From JADLCX01 sp964630785 (GTDB lineage Bacteria; Planctomycetota; Phycisphaerae; Phycisphaerales; UBA1924): a stretch of 64,000 nt of DNA. A program made the position numbers and the translations under genes. The notes under the pieces were generated by a model that searched no databases, was not told the origin of the DNA, and worked only from the letters and a program-made list of their open reading frames with translations. Shown here piece by piece: positions 37,701-44,564 of this stretch (within the stretch, counting starts at the first letter, position 1; every line of letters begins with the position of its first letter). The DNA lies in the NCBI GenBank assembly GCA_964630785.1, contig CAZVZG010000001.1, positions 1 to 64,000 of the forward strand, written 5' to 3'.

Positions 37701-38126
37701 CACGACATCCCGAAATTGGCCTTCAACACCGCGATCGCCGCGCTGATCGAGTTCACCAACGCCGCGACCGCCGCCGGCGGCGTCACTCGCCCGCAGTTGG
37801 AGATGTTCACGCTCACGCTGGCGCCGCTGGCCCCGCACATCGCCGAGGAGCTCTGGAGCAAGCTCGGCCACGGCGAGAGCCTGACCGATCACGCCTTTCC
37901 GAGCGCCGACCCCGCGCTGCTCGTGGACGACGTGGTTGAGGTCCCCGTGCAGATCGGCGGCAAGGTGAAGGGACGCATCAGCGTTCCGGCCGCGAGCGCG
38001 GCCGACAAGGCCGCCCTCGAAGCGGCCGCGCTGACCGACGAGTCGATCAAGGCCGCGCTCGCCGGAAAGAAGGTCGTCAAGGTGATCGTCGTGCCCGGCA
38101 AGATGGTGAACATCGTCGCGAACTGA
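34716..38126 (+). CDS. leuS: Leucyl-tRNA synthetase
   Basis: Charges tRNA-Leu in the cytosol. The class I signatures are HVGH at about residues 89-92 (YPSGAGLHVGHPEGY) and KMSKS near 907 (AKMSKSLKNVVNPDDI); the CP1 editing domain is present with FTTRPDTIFGATY in the form VFTTRPDTIFGATYMV. At 1136 residues it is about 275 longer than the E. coli enzyme. Extra segments occur near 190-250, 490-620 and 770-830, the last Pro/Ala-rich. ATG 34716 is taken as start; in-frame ATG 34680, just behind the terminator tail, is possible. Neither has a Shine-Dalgarno sequence. Confidence 0.96.
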   Translation: MTTPQRPTPTPAPAPPAHSAAAKPGPTDDAPPFRYTADLADRIEQRWQACWEQRGTFITPNPGDPAFDASKPKFYCLDMFPYPSGAGLHVGHPEGYTASDIVSRFMRMKGYNVLHPMGWDAFGLPAEQYAIQTGIHPAITTRKAIENFRRQLKRFGFSYDWSREVGTIDPDYYKWTQWIFLRAYNAWFDPDAPNGAGTRGRARPIGELIAELESGDLRVGPGGGLVHIGIASTNPILGGEPVGTSRWHELTPEQQRAVIDDQRLAYLGETTVNWCPALGTVLANDEVIDGKSERGGHPVLRKPLRQWMFRITAYAQRLLDDLALIDWPESTKTMQSEWIGRSEGAEIDFPIVDPREQSPTLRVFTTRPDTIFGATYMVVAPEHWLVEEAIKRPASETDLGALTAYVRDARNKAEVDRMADTKEKTGVFTGVYCINPANGQRIPVWTADYVLMGYGHGAIMAVPAHDERDFAFATRFGLPIVDVVYPRTMAAMAYFAEHAPAESRQDGTWARTVADFLGLVTTANGEPSFFAEVLEAVRERRATPAEAAAGINLDELPPGTPRGSIAGGWVAAVNEQFSSFAEMADAFAGANLFARKWNAAFAGNGFAVNSANSEVSLNGMPTAQAKAAITDWLVKTGQGNRKVNFRLRDWAFSRQRYWGEPFPIVYDDQGRHYPVSENALPVELPELADYSPVESDDPRPLLAKAASWIHTTAEQAGVASDVLPPQTPVRREANTMPGSAGSSWYFLRYCDPKNRERFISREADAYWMGGVPPTHPSAPEMSAADAFASVRLRGGASGADAPDRTDRPTPPPAPGPRSAGVDLYIGGSEHAVGHLLYSRFWQKVLFDLGEVCTPEPFGRLFHQGMITSFAYQRPDKTLAPCDTVDEPREGEYVERGTGTRLTQIVAKMSKSLKNVVNPDDIIAQFGADTFRVYEMYMGPLAASKPWNTKDAVGIFRFLQRVWRLAVDEQTGDLRLVEQPKPEIERQLHRAVAKVEHDIPKLAFNTAIAALIEFTNAATAAGGVTRPQLEMFTLTLAPLAPHIAEELWSKLGHGESLTDHAFPSADPALLVDDVVEVPVQIGGKVKGRISVPAASAADKAALEAAALTDESIKAALAGKKVVKVIVVPGKMVNIVAN

Positions 38127-38165
38127 GCGGTCGCGGTGTTCGCCGGGGTTCTCCGGCGGCCGCGC

Positions 38166-39062
38166 CTATTTGTTGTTACGCGCATTGTGACGCTCGGCCG
38201 CGTTCGCTCTCGCGGCGTCCCTGGCCTCCTGGGCCATGATCTCGCGCAGGCGCGACCGCTGCTCGTCGGTGAGCAGTTTGTACGCGCTGAGCATCACCCG
38301 CATCTGCTCGCCTTTGCTCGGCTTGGCGTAGTCCCCGGTCATCATGCCCACGAACATCGCCTGGATCTTCGATTCCTGCTCCGGCGTCAGGCCGAGCTTG
38401 CGCGAGAGTTCCTGGAACTCCTTCTCCCCGCCCTCGAACGTGCGCTTCGCGGCCAGTTCAACCTCCTTGCCGAACACCGCGACCCGCTCGCCGATGAACG
38501 CGCCCAGTCGGTCCTGTTTCTTGCCGTCCACGTTCCCCGCCATCCGATCGGCCATGGCCGCCTGCATGTATTCGTCCACCAACCGGCGAAGCTCGCGCGC
38601 CTTGTCCGGTGGCAACCCCGCCGCGGCCAGGTCGAGCGGCTTGCCCTTGGCGAAGATCGGCTCCGCCAGGTTGTAGAGTTTCACCACAGCCCGCTGCCCG
38701 CGGCCATCGTCGCCCGGCTTGAACGCCGCCTGCGCCTCGAGCACGAGGCGCGTGTTCTCGCGCATGATCGTTTCGAGGGCGAGCGAACGCTCCGTGAGCG
38801 GCTTCATGGCGGCGGCCTTCTCTTCGGCACTCAGGTCCATCAGGTCGAGCGCGGCGTTGACCGGCAGGCCCTCGAGCCGAACGAGCCGGCCGCTGAAGTC
38901 GCGTCGGACCAGCGTGCGGTCGCGGTGCGGGGCTTCGACGCTCGGGCCCGCGAGCGCGTCCGGCTTCGGCGATCCCTTGCTTCCGTCGCTCGGTGGAGCG
39001 GCGCACGCGATGCCCGTCGCCACGACCCCCGCCGCGCCGCTCGCCAGCCAAGCCTTCAGCAT
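38166..39062 (-). CDS. Exported helical protein, LTXXQ/Spy-like
   Basis: A 298-residue protein with a signal peptide (MLKAWLASGAAGVVATGIACA; the Cys does not fit a proper lipobox). The mature part is almost wholly alpha-helical with repeated segments such as LDLMDLSAEEKAAAMKPL and LGLTPEQESKIQAMF, similar to the LTxxQ-type helices of Spy/CpxP chaperones. It resembles the gene at 59356-60240 in order and spacing of helices, so the two are probably paralogues. GGAGG lies seven bases before ATG 39062. Likely periplasmic; function unknown. Confidence 0.6.
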   Translation of the reverse strand: MLKAWLASGAAGVVATGIACAAPPSDGSKGSPKPDALAGPSVEAPHRDRTLVRRDFSGRLVRLEGLPVNAALDLMDLSAEEKAAAMKPLTERSLALETIMRENTRLVLEAQAAFKPGDDGRGQRAVVKLYNLAEPIFAKGKPLDLAAAGLPPDKARELRRLVDEYMQAAMADRMAGNVDGKKQDRLGAFIGERVAVFGKEVELAAKRTFEGGEKEFQELSRKLGLTPEQESKIQAMFVGMMTGDYAKPSKGEQMRVMLSAYKLLTDEQRSRLREIMAQEARDAARANAAERHNARNNK

Positions 39063-39148
39063 GTCGCACCTCCGCGTGCCGACCCGCCCGTCGGATTGTT
39101 GGGCCGATCCGGTCCGCGGTTTCAGCCCCGAGTTTCAGCAGGGCCCGA

Positions 39149-39154
39149 TATCAT
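39149..39154 (+). promoter_or_regulatory. Leaderless-type -10 box TATCAT for pyrE
   Basis: TATCAT matches TATAAT at five of six positions and ends six bases before ATG 39161. Confidence 0.55.
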
Positions 39155-39160
39155 CGCCTC

Positions 39161-39718
39161 ATGACCGCCACCATGACCCGCGCCGAACTCGCCAAGGCCA
39201 TCGCCGACGCGTCGCTCCTCCGCGGCTCGTTCACACTCCGCTCGGGGCGAACGAGTTCCTACTACCTCGACAAGTACCTCTTCTCGACACGCCCGGAGGT
39301 GCTGCGCGAGCTGGCCCGGCTCTTCGCCGAGCGGATCGACGCGATCCAGTCCCGCACGGGCACGCGCGTGCAGCGGCTGGCCGGGGCGGAGCTCGGCGGC
39401 ATCCCGCTCGTGACGGCCGCGAGCCTGGAGACCGGCCTGCCCTGCCTGTTCATCCGCAACAGCAAGAAGGACTACGGCACCGCCAAGCAACTCGAAGGCC
39501 GGCTGGAGAAGGGCGAGAGCGTGGTCCTGCTCGAAGACGTCGCCACCACCGCCGGCCAGGCGCTGGAAGCGGTGAAGGTGCTCAAAGACCTCGGCGCCAA
39601 CGTCCTCGGCGTGATCGCCACCATCGACCGCCAAGAGGGCGCGGCCCAGAACATGCAGGCCGCGGGCGTCGCGTTCGAGGCGCTGTTCACCAAGCGGGAC
39701 CTGGGGATCAACGAGTAG
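39161..39718 (+). CDS. pyrE: Orotate phosphoribosyltransferase
   Basis: Joins orotate to PRPP giving orotidine 5'-phosphate in pyrimidine synthesis. The 185-residue protein has the substrate segment GSFTLRSGRTSSYYLDKY, IRNSKKDYGTAKQLEG in the flexible loop and the PRPP-binding motif VVLLEDVATTAGQAL near residue 120. ATG 39161 is chosen for its TATCAT box; in-frame ATG 39173 is an alternative. It ends 18 bases before the convergent zinc-ribbon gene. pyrB and pyrR lie within 5 kb but in separate units. Confidence 0.94.
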   Translation: MTATMTRAELAKAIADASLLRGSFTLRSGRTSSYYLDKYLFSTRPEVLRELARLFAERIDAIQSRTGTRVQRLAGAELGGIPLVTAASLETGLPCLFIRNSKKDYGTAKQLEGRLEKGESVVLLEDVATTAGQALEAVKVLKDLGANVLGVIATIDRQEGAAQNMQAAGVAFEALFTKRDLGINE

Positions 39719-39736
39719 TCGGCATACCGCGGCGGC

Positions 39737-40093
39737 CTAAAACCACCCCGCCACCACGGCCAGCAAGAACCCCGCCACCATCAGCACCACCACCACGACC
39801 ACCCACGGCTTGGCCTTGTTCGGCGAGCCCTCCGCGGTCCCCTCGAACGCGTGCCCGCAGTGGTAGCAGACCGCCGTGTCGTCGTACACCTCCTTGCCGC
39901 ACTCGGGGCAGGTGCGGGTCTCGCCTCCGAAGCGCTCGAGGTCTGCGGCCGACGGGCCGTCGTCGTCATCGTCGTCATACGGGCCCGGGCGCGAGTGCCG
40001 ACCGACGACATCGCCGGACGCCGGCGCGCGACGCAGAGCCCGGCGGTCGCCGCGCCCGGATGGGCTGGGGTTGTCGTCGTGGATGCGGGGCAT
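39737..40093 (-). CDS. Small zinc-ribbon protein with C-terminal membrane anchor
   Basis: A 118-residue protein. An acidic low-complexity stretch (six aspartates near residue 40) precedes a zinc ribbon with CPECGKEVYDDTAVCYHCG (CxxC, 11 residues, CxxC), and the C-terminus is one membrane helix (VVVVVVLMVAGFLLAVVAGWF region), giving a tail-anchored topology with the ribbon in the cytosol. ATG 40093 is preceded by a TACCAT box 11 bases upstream (40105-40110). The function is unknown; such proteins are common and poorly studied in planctomycetes. Confidence 0.7.
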   Translation of the reverse strand: MPRIHDDNPSPSGRGDRRALRRAPASGDVVGRHSRPGPYDDDDDDGPSAADLERFGGETRTCPECGKEVYDDTAVCYHCGHAFEGTAEGSPNKAKPWVVVVVVLMVAGFLLAVVAGWF

Positions 40094-40181
40094 TTGTCGG
40101 GGGAATGGTAGAAACGGTTGAGCCACGGTCGCGGCGGACCTCGCGCGGATCGAACGACCCCTGGATGAATCGGCGATCTTC

Positions 40182-40217
40182 CCGCCCTCCCCCCGGCCCC
40201 CTCCCTCTGGGAGGGGG
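40182..40217. repeat. 36-base palindromic repeat, copy 1
   Basis: It ends in a perfect nine-bp stem, CCCCCTCCC and GGGAGGGGG, around a TCT loop (40197-40217), preceded by a C-rich flank. It matches the copy at 63425-63460 at 35 of 36 positions. Here it lies just beyond the pyrB stop codon. Confidence 0.9.
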
Positions 40218-40226
40218 GAAAAGGAA

Positions 40227-41330
40227 TCAGGACTTGCCCGCGTGCTCTTGCGCCTCGGCCGCGCCCGTGCAGAGGTAGAGCACGGCCATGCGCACGGCCA
40301 GGCCGTTGGAGACCTGTCTCAGGATCACGCTGCGCGGGCCGTCGGCCACCTCGTCGGCGATCTCGATGCCGCGGTTCATCGGGCCCGGGTGCATGACGAT
40401 CGCCCCGGGGCGCAACCGCTCGGCCCGTTGCGGCGTCAGCGCATAACTCTGCACATACTCGCGGATCGACGGGAACGCGGGCGAGCCGCGGGCTGGCTCG
40501 CCGCGGGCGCCGGGGTTGGGCGGCGATCCCTGACCGTTCGCTCCCCCCGCCTCGCCGTGCCGCTCGAACTGGATCCGCAGCATGTTCACCGCGTCCACCT
40601 GCTCCAGCACCGAGTCGAAATCGTGCTCAACGCGGCAGCCCAGCGACTCCAGCGATCGCGGTGCCAGCGTCGGCGGCCCGACGCACACCACCTCCGCCCC
40701 CAGCTTGGTCAGCCCCGCGATGTTCGAGCGCGCCACACGCGACGAAACGATGTCCCCCACAATCGCCACCCGCACCCCCCTCAGATCAAACGCGCCCCAT
40801 CCCTCGTTGCCTGCATTTGCTGCTCTGCTGCTCTGCTGCTCTGCGGCTTTTGCCCCGCGTGCCTCCGCCAGTGTATAGATGTCCAAAAGCCCCTGCGTCG
40901 GGTGCTCGTGCTTGCCGTCGCCCGCGTTGATCACGGCGCAGTCCACCGCCGCGGCCACCAGCCCGGCCGCCCCACCGGCCCGGTGACGCACGACCATCGC
41001 GTCCACGCCCATCGCCTCGACGTTGAGCGCGGTGTCGGCGACGGTCTCGCCCTTCTTCACGCTCGAGCCGGACTCGGTCAGGTCGATCACGTCGGCGCTC
41101 AGCCGCTGGGCCGCGAGCGTGAAACTCAGGCGCGTCCGGGTCGAATCCTCAAAGAACAGGTTGGCCACGACCTTGCCCCGCAGGGCCGGAACCTTCTTCA
41201 CCGATCGCCCCGAGACCTCGGCGAACGAACGGGCCGTGTTCAGGATCGTCCGGATCTCGTCGGCCCCGAGCTCCTGAAGTCCGAGCAGACAGCGGCGGGT
41301 CCACGCGGGTGCGGCGGTGTCGTTGGGCAT
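40227..41330 (-). CDS. pyrB: Aspartate carbamoyltransferase catalytic chain
   Basis: Makes N-carbamoylaspartate from carbamoyl phosphate and aspartate, the committed pyrimidine step. The 367-residue protein has FFEDSTRTRLSFTLAAQRL (carbamoyl-phosphate loop), the KKGE lysine, HPTQGLLDIYTL and MHPGPMNRGIEI. It is about 55 residues longer than typical because of two low-complexity insertions: AAEQQSSRAANAG, encoded by an octamer tandem repeat, and GGANGQGSPPNPGARGEPAR. No regulatory chain or dihydroorotase gene is adjacent. ATG 41330 is divergent from the TPR gene 63 bases away. Confidence 0.95.
   Translation of the reverse strand: MPNDTAAPAWTRRCLLGLQELGADEIRTILNTARSFAEVSGRSVKKVPALRGKVVANLFFEDSTRTRLSFTLAAQRLSADVIDLTESGSSVKKGETVADTALNVEAMGVDAMVVRHRAGGAAGLVAAAVDCAVINAGDGKHEHPTQGLLDIYTLAEARGAKAAEQQSSRAANAGNEGWGAFDLRGVRVAIVGDIVSSRVARSNIAGLTKLGAEVVCVGPPTLAPRSLESLGCRVEHDFDSVLEQVDAVNMLRIQFERHGEAGGANGQGSPPNPGARGEPARGSPAFPSIREYVQSYALTPQRAERLRPGAIVMHPGPMNRGIEIADEVADGPRSVILRQVSNGLAVRMAVLYLCTGAAEAQEHAGKS
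40818..40844. repeat. Octamer tandem repeat inside pyrB
   Basis: Three perfect copies of TGCTGCTC plus TGC (plus-strand reading). A change of one or two copies would shift the pyrB frame; a change of three would not. Confidence 0.9.
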
Positions 41331-41339
41331 CAAAGGTGC

Positions 41340-41345
41340 AGCATA
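41340..41345 (-). promoter_or_regulatory. Leaderless-type -10 box TATGCT for pyrB
   Basis: TATGCT on the minus strand, nine bases before ATG 41330, no Shine-Dalgarno sequence. Confidence 0.4.
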
Positions 41346-41381
41346 TGCGGGCCGCGTCCGATGCGGGGAGGGGCGGGCGGT

Positions 41382-41387
41382 TAGACT
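41382..41387 (+). promoter_or_regulatory. Leaderless-type -10 box TAGACT for the TPR gene
   Basis: TAGACT six bases before GTG 41394. The same hexamer stands before pyrR. Confidence 0.5.
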
Positions 41388-41393
41388 TTTGCC

Positions 41394-42110
41394 GTGGCCG
41401 GTCCCACGCGGATCATCGACGCCTCAACCCTCACCGACCTCGCCGCGGCCAAACGAGAGGCCGCGGATCAGGGCGATGCCGTTGCGCTGCGGGCCGCCGC
41501 CCTGGCCGAGCAAGCCGCCGTGGCCGCCAACGCGGGCGACATCGATCCGGCCCGCGATGGGCTAACCGAAGCGCTGGAGGCCGCGGGCCCAAGCCCCGAT
41601 CCGCGCCTGCTCTTCCTCATCTTCCAGTTCGCCTTCCGCATCGACGACCTCGCCCTGGCGGAGCACGTGGTCCGTCGCCGGATCAAGCTGGCTAGCCCCG
41701 ATTCCGCGTGCGCGGCCCGTGCGCACGGGAATCTCGGCCTTGTTCTGCACGCCCGTAACGATTTCGACGCTTCCGAGGCGGCCTTCCGCGAGGCGATCCG
41801 CATCGACCGCAAGATCGGCGACGACCACGGTCTGGCCCGCGACCTGGGCAACTCGGCCCTCGTCCCCGAGAGCCGCGGCGAGCTCGATCTTGCCGAAGCC
41901 CTGTACCGCGAGTCGCTGGCCATCGCCGAGCGGATCGGTGCGTTCGACATCCAGGCCACCAAACTGGCCAACCTCGGCGACATCGCCGTGCAGCGCGGAC
42001 GGCGCGCCGAAGCGCGGAACCTCTACCGGCGCTCTCTGACCGCGATGGACCGGCTGGACGAGGCGAAGTGGAGGGACGAAGTCGCGGAGAAGTTGGCGGA
42101 GCTGGGTTGA
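41394..42110 (+). CDS. Tetratricopeptide-repeat protein
   Basis: A 238-residue soluble helical protein without signal peptide. TPR-like units include ARAHGNLGLVLHARNDFDAS followed by EAAFREAIRIDRKIGD, DLGNSALVPESRGELDLAEA, and LANLGDIAVQRGRRAEARNL, spaced 40 residues apart as in TPR_12-type repeats. Such proteins scaffold complexes; the partner is unknown. GTG 41394 is chosen because the frame has no earlier start and a TAGACT box lies six bases upstream. It is divergent from pyrB. Confidence 0.75.
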   Translation: MAGPTRIIDASTLTDLAAAKREAADQGDAVALRAAALAEQAAVAANAGDIDPARDGLTEALEAAGPSPDPRLLFLIFQFAFRIDDLALAEHVVRRRIKLASPDSACAARAHGNLGLVLHARNDFDASEAAFREAIRIDRKIGDDHGLARDLGNSALVPESRGELDLAEALYRESLAIAERIGAFDIQATKLANLGDIAVQRGRRAEARNLYRRSLTAMDRLDEAKWRDEVAEKLAELG

Positions 42111-42302
42111 CCGCTGCCCCACCCCTCTGCCTTGGTCCCCATCTTCCCCTCGCGCCCCTCCGCTTTCACTGATTTGTGAACACAATTTGGAGTCTCTACG
42201 TGCGACCTGTGCCCGGCGGGTCGGTAAGATTCAGGATTGATCTAGGACTCATTTGTCCCTCCCGATTCCCCTCCTATCCACCCCCCAAATCCGGAGATTC
42301 CC

Positions 42303-43847
42303 GTGTCGCGTGACCCCCGCCTCGCTAGTACTGCTGTCGCTCTCGCCGCGTCCGCCCTGTTCGTCTGCGCGGGAACCGCTCTCGGGCAGGCGGGGCTGAC
42401 GCCCGCGACGCCGATCGGCTCCAAACCCGCCCCCGCCGCCGATGCGACGGCTTCCTCTCAGCCCAAGACCATCAGCGGACGCGAGGTCAAGCTGAGCCCG
42501 GAGGTGAAGGCCGTGCTCGACCGGGCGGCCGCGGCGTACCACGGGATGAAGACCTACCAGGACCGCTCGGAGGTCGAGACCGTCTTCGGCTACAGTGTGC
42601 CGTCCGGAGAACGCACGCGGATGATCTCGCACAAGACGACGCGGTTCGCGTACGCCGGGCCGCGACGCTTCACGCTGCGCGGCGACAACAACGCGGTGTA
42701 CGGGTACGACAACGCCTTCACCAACCAGATCCGAACCGGCCGCGACGAGAACGGCAAGCCGACCGAAGAGAAGGAAGTCATCAAGCTCAAGCCCGACGCG
42801 CCGATCGACTGGGCCGACTGCATGGGCAACATCGCCGAAATGATGCCCCCGACCCCGGTGCACGCGCTGCTCATGACCGGGCCCGGCGCCGAGATGGACA
42901 TCTTCCTCGAGGCCGACCGGGTCGAGCCGGGCACGCTCGACGAGCGTGAGGGCACGTGGGTGAGCGGCAAGGGCGTGTGCCCCTACACGCCGGGCGGCAG
43001 CGGCGGCGGCAAGGACGTCGTGCCGATCCGCGCGTGGTTCAGCGCCAAGACCGGGATGCTCCGCCAGATCAGCTACGACATCTCGCGGACCTCGTGGGCC
43101 CTGGGCGGCGCGCAGACGTTCGCCGCTCGCCACCACGCGCAGGCCCAGTCCGACAGCTCGATCACCGTCACGATCGACGACGTCGCCGTCGATCAGCCGA
43201 TCGACGACAGCGTGTTCGTGTACTCGCCCGACGCCCCCCGCGGCCCTCGCCTGGCGTGGGAGTCCATCCCGGCCTTCGGAATGGGAGGGATGGGTGGCAT
43301 GACGCCCGCGGGCGGCATGGCCCCGGCGATGAAGCCCGCGGCCCAGGCGCCAGGCGAGACCATCACCGCCGGCGAGACCCTGCAATCCATCCTGCTCGAC
43401 AAGCCCGCGCCCGCCTGGACCACCACCACGCCCGACGGCAAGAACATCTCCCTGGCCGATTACAAGGGCAAGGTGGTCATGCTCGACTTCTGGGCCACCT
43501 GGTGCGGCCCGTGCATGCAGGCCATCCCCGCCGTGCAGCGCCTCAGCGAGGAGTTCAAGGACCAGCCCGTTGCCATCATCGGCGTCAATCGCGACAAGCC
43601 CGGCGACGAGAGCAAGGTCCAGCGCACCATCGAGCGCAAGCAGCTCACCTTCCATCAGGCGATGGACGCCAAGGGCGACATCGCCAAGACCTACAAGATC
43701 TCCGCCATCCCCGCCCTTATCATCATCGACAAGGACGGCGTCGTCCGCGCCGTTCACGTCGGCTACGGCCCGGGCGAAGAGAAGGTGCTGGCCGAGCAGA
43801 TCAACGCTCTGCTCAAGGGCGAGAAGATCGCGCAGAGCAAGGAGTGA
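42303..43847 (+). CDS. Exported fusion of a LolA-like (DUF2092-type) domain and a TlpA-type thioredoxin
   Basis: A 514-residue protein with a signal peptide (ALAASALFVCAGTALGQAG, cleavage near residue 29). Residues about 60-320 resemble the single-sheet LolA/DUF2092 fold: AAAAYHGMKTYQDRSEV at the start, then beta strands with YAGPRRFTLRG and DDVAVDQPIDDSVFVY. After a Met/Gly-rich linker (GGMGGMTPAGGMAPAMKP) comes a thioredoxin-like domain with DFWATWCGPCMQAIP; the active-site cysteines are about 401 and 404. GTG 42303 has GGAG six bases upstream. Likely periplasmic, coupling lipid or lipoprotein binding to thiol redox, which is inference. Confidence 0.82.
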   Translation: MSRDPRLASTAVALAASALFVCAGTALGQAGLTPATPIGSKPAPAADATASSQPKTISGREVKLSPEVKAVLDRAAAAYHGMKTYQDRSEVETVFGYSVPSGERTRMISHKTTRFAYAGPRRFTLRGDNNAVYGYDNAFTNQIRTGRDENGKPTEEKEVIKLKPDAPIDWADCMGNIAEMMPPTPVHALLMTGPGAEMDIFLEADRVEPGTLDEREGTWVSGKGVCPYTPGGSGGGKDVVPIRAWFSAKTGMLRQISYDISRTSWALGGAQTFAARHHAQAQSDSSITVTIDDVAVDQPIDDSVFVYSPDAPRGPRLAWESIPAFGMGGMGGMTPAGGMAPAMKPAAQAPGETITAGETLQSILLDKPAPAWTTTTPDGKNISLADYKGKVVMLDFWATWCGPCMQAIPAVQRLSEEFKDQPVAIIGVNRDKPGDESKVQRTIERKQLTFHQAMDAKGDIAKTYKISAIPALIIIDKDGVVRAVHVGYGPGEEKVLAEQINALLKGEKIAQSKE

Positions 43848-43892
43848 GCGACCCGTCGCGTGCACCGCGATCAAGTTGGTGAAACCCGTACC

Positions 43893-43929
43893 GCCGCCGT
43901 GCCCATCGTGAGGCACGGCGGCTTTGTTT
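43893..43929 (+). terminator. Intrinsic terminator of the thioredoxin fusion gene
   Basis: GCCGCCGTGCC and GGCACGGCGGC form a perfect 11-bp stem over an eight-base loop, followed by TTTGTTT. The tail overlaps the 3' end of the convergent pyrR gene. Confidence 0.85.
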
Positions 43930-44443
43930 ACGCTCGCGTGTTGATGCCGATCCCGTCGGTGTCGTCCTGCGGCATCAGGCGCACATCGACCTTTTCGGTC
44001 GGGCCCGGCGTGAGCTTGACGCCGGCGAACTCGGGCTGGAGCGGAACCTCGCGCTCGGGGCGGTCCACCAGCACGCACAGGTGGATGCGGCTGGGCCGGC
44101 CGAAGTCGAGGATCTCGCGGATGGCCGCGAGAACGCTGCGGCCGGTCATGATGACGTCGTCGCAGAGGATGATCTCACGCCCCTCGATGGCGAAGGGGAT
44201 GTTGGTCTTGCCCACGCGGGCCATGGGCCCGGTCTCGGACAGATCGTCGCGGTAGAGCGTGATGTCGATCGAGCCGACGTCGGCGATGTTCATCTTCTTC
44301 GCCAGGCGGGCCGCGAGCACGTCGCCGCGCCGGCGGATGCCGATGAACGCGACCTTGCCGCTCTCGCGACAGCCGCGCCGGATCTGGTCCACAAGGCCGT
44401 CGAGGAGCTTGTCGATTCCGGCGGGGTCGGCGATGGGTCGCAT
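43928..44443 (-). CDS. pyrR: PyrR-type bifunctional regulator / uracil phosphoribosyltransferase
   Basis: A 171-residue type I phosphoribosyltransferase. VAFIGIRRRGDVLAARLA and the PRPP motif REIILCDDVIMTGRSVLAA near residue 95 match PyrR, which in Bacillus binds pyr mRNA leaders and also converts uracil to UMP. ATG 44443 is preceded by a TAGACT box eight bases upstream and no Shine-Dalgarno sequence. pyrE and pyrB in this window also appear leaderless, so no RNA leader for attenuation is visible there; the enzyme role may dominate. Convergent with the thioredoxin fusion gene. Confidence 0.88.
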   Translation of the reverse strand: MRPIADPAGIDKLLDGLVDQIRRGCRESGKVAFIGIRRRGDVLAARLAKKMNIADVGSIDITLYRDDLSETGPMARVGKTNIPFAIEGREIILCDDVIMTGRSVLAAIREILDFGRPSRIHLCVLVDRPEREVPLQPEFAGVKLTPGPTEKVDVRLMPQDDTDGIGINTRA

Positions 44444-44451
44444 GGGAAAGG

Positions 44452-44457
44452 AGTCTA
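44452..44457 (-). promoter_or_regulatory. Leaderless-type -10 box TAGACT for pyrR
   Basis: TAGACT on the minus strand, eight bases before ATG 44443. Confidence 0.45.
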
Positions 44458-44517
44458 CACGGGGGGTTGACCGCGTGGGGATGGTCGGAGGGAGCGGAGA
44501 AGTAAGCAAGGAGAAGA

Positions 44518-44559
44518 CCCGCCGCGGAGCGGCGGGGTACCCGGAGGCGGGGTACCCGG
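44518..44559. repeat. Hairpin plus 15-base tandem repeat
   Basis: CCCGCCGC-GGA-GCGGCGGG (44518-44536) is a perfect eight-bp hairpin; GGCGGGGTACCCGG follows twice (44531-44544 and 44546-44559). It lies six bases beyond the CPBP protease stop and may stall transcription there, although its T-content is low. Confidence 0.8.
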
Positions 44560-44564
44560 CCCGC

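Noticed and set aside
42174..42185. TTGTG-AA-CACAA inverted repeat upstream of the thioredoxin fusion gene as an operator
   Set aside because: Five-base arms with no extension and no candidate regulator; too likely by chance to list.
44531..44559. Tandem GGCGGGGTACCCGG units as a CRISPR remnant
   Set aside because: Only two copies one base apart, no spacers, no cas genes in the window.
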